The notes under the pieces: generated by a model
What the model was told of the DNA's origin: nothing
Databases searched by the model: none
What the model saw: the letters and a program-made list of their open reading frames with translations, nothing else
Position numbers and translations under genes: made by a program
In this document: piece by piece, positions 5,179 to 5,744 of the stretch
Layout: each line of letters begins with the position of its first letter
Numbering within the stretch: position 1 is the stretch's first letter
Origin: Deltaproteobacteria bacterium
Lineage (GTDB): Bacteria; Desulfobacterota; Desulfobacteria; C00003060
Length of the DNA: 5,744 bases
Assembly: GCA_030667105.1 (NCBI GenBank)
Contig: DAOUWN010000159.1
Span: forward strand, 1-5,744
Reading direction: 5' to 3'

Positions 5179-5640
5179 ACCTTCACCGTTTCTCATAATC
5201 CGGACGGAATCGAGTTCCGCTTTTCCGCGACGCTGGAAAATATTGACAGGGTTGCCGAGGAAACGAAAAGGTTCGTCCGCAGAATGGATGTTGAAGAACA
5301 CACTTTTGACGTTTTTCTGGTCATGAGGGAGGCGCTGGTCAACGCGGTAATTCACGGAAGCGGCGGTGATGGCCGAAAAATCGTTTCCTGCGCGCTGCGA
5401 CTGGAGGACGGCACCCTCATTATGGAAATCGAAGATGAAGGAGAGGGTTTTGACTGGCGAGGATGCCTGGCAGAAAGCCCTGATCCGAACTCTGATTGCG
5501 GCCGGGGGCTGGGTATTATGAAAGAGTACTGTGCGGATGTGAAATTCAACGACAAAGGGAACAGACTCGTTATGAGGAAAAGATTGCTCTCCAGGGTTGC
5601 GCATTGTCAAGAAATAAGCGCTCTGCCGTCAATAAAATGA
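5176..5640 (+). CDS. RsbW/SpoIIAB-like anti-sigma factor serine kinase (HATPase_c)
   Basis: This 154-residue GHKL-type ATPase carries the N box REALVNAVIHG (51-61, with N56), G1 box DEGEGFD (87-93) and G2 box GRGLGIM (109-115). The set and size match stand-alone RsbW-class kinases (usually about 140-160 residues) rather than sensor histidine kinases; there is no H-box or membrane segment. Such proteins bind a sigma factor or other target and phosphorylate a STAS-domain antagonist, the reaction reversed by the phosphatase encoded just upstream. No STAS gene is within the window. The ATG at 5176 is the only usable start: an in-frame TGA lies at 5170-5172, and there is no later ATG before the conserved domain. 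No well-spaced Shine-Dalgarno is seen; the nearest AGGA is 17 bases away, beyond the heptamer repeat. The target sigma factor is unknown. Confidence 0.9.
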   Translation: MTFTVSHNPDGIEFRFSATLENIDRVAEETKRFVRRMDVEEHTFDVFLVMREALVNAVIHGSGGDGRKIVSCALRLEDGTLIMEIEDEGEGFDWRGCLAESPDPNSDCGRGLGIMKEYCADVKFNDKGNRLVMRKRLLSRVAHCQEISALPSIK

Positions 5641-5707
5641 CAGGCTTGCGCTACGTGCCCACAGGATGCCCCGGTTGCCATACTTTTTTTGTGATTTCCC
5701 ACACGCC

Positions 5708-5740
5708 GTTGTTCGGTGATAACAACCTGACATGACAGGT
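5708..5740. other. Two adjacent dyads downstream of the anti-sigma gene
   Basis: GTTGTT (5708-5713) and AACAAC (5721-5726) form a six-base inverted repeat with a seven-base spacer. Overlapping its end, ACCTG (5725-5729) and CAGGT (5736-5740) are the arms of a 16-base near-palindrome with CATG at its centre. They lie in the final 104 bases, which otherwise show no gene. A run of seven Ts (5684-5690) lies upstream of them with no GC-rich stem before it, so this is not a normal terminator. They could be operator sites for a gene starting beyond the window; that is a guess. Confidence 0.25.
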
Positions 5741-5744
5741 AAAA

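Noticed and set aside
5684..5690. Run of seven Ts as a terminator after the anti-sigma gene
   Set aside because: I found no GC-rich inverted repeat immediately before it.
5637..5735. 32-codon frame starting in an ATGA overlap with the anti-sigma stop and containing CPGC
   Set aside because: It is very short, has no recognisable family and no ribosome-binding site of its own; the overlap and CxxC can occur by chance.

Overview
The window reads as chromosomal DNA from an anaerobic bacterium. Its core is a ferredoxin-linked 2-oxoacid oxidoreductase operon, which is typical of anaerobes. That enzyme type, the intergenic repeat families, a candidate sigma-54 promoter and a phosphatase/anti-sigma switch pair together suggest a Desulfobacterota-like (sulfate-reducer type) organism. 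The taxonomic call is inference only.

Minus strand, read from about 3927 down to 1. A candidate sigma-70-type promoter is followed by a two-cluster ferredoxin subunit (3860-3630), the alpha (3637-2561), beta (2390-1638) and gamma (1454-900) subunits of a four-subunit 2-oxoacid:ferredoxin oxidoreductase of the VorB/KorA type, and a tandem ACT-domain protein (903-481). After a 254-base gap comes the start of an Mth938-like (DUF498) protein that runs off the left edge. Ferredoxin/alpha and gamma/ACT overlap (8 and 4 bases). The alpha-beta, beta-gamma and ACT-Mth938 gaps are 170, 183 and 254 bases, and each contains a different family of short repeats.

Plus strand, from about 3947. A dyad and a good sigma-54-like -24/-12 element precede a response regulator fused to a SpoIIE/RsbU-type PP2C phosphatase (3997-5118). 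A short repeat patch follows, then an RsbW-like serine kinase/anti-sigma ATPase (5176-5640). The last 104 bases hold no convincing gene, only small dyads.

The two units diverge from a 136-base intergenic region (3861-3996). One is catabolic: it oxidatively decarboxylates a 2-oxoacid, probably branched-chain or 2-oxoglutarate, to acyl-CoA with reduction of ferredoxin, and the ACT protein is a candidate amino-acid sensor. The other is a partner-switching signalling module. Nothing in the sequence shows that the two are functionally linked.

I did not find an obviously new enzyme system. The least explained content is the mosaic of repeat elements in the operon gaps and around the anti-sigma gene, including one repeat that supplies a start codon, and the very short leader predicted for the phosphatase gene. 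No gene-free stretch exceeds 300 bases.
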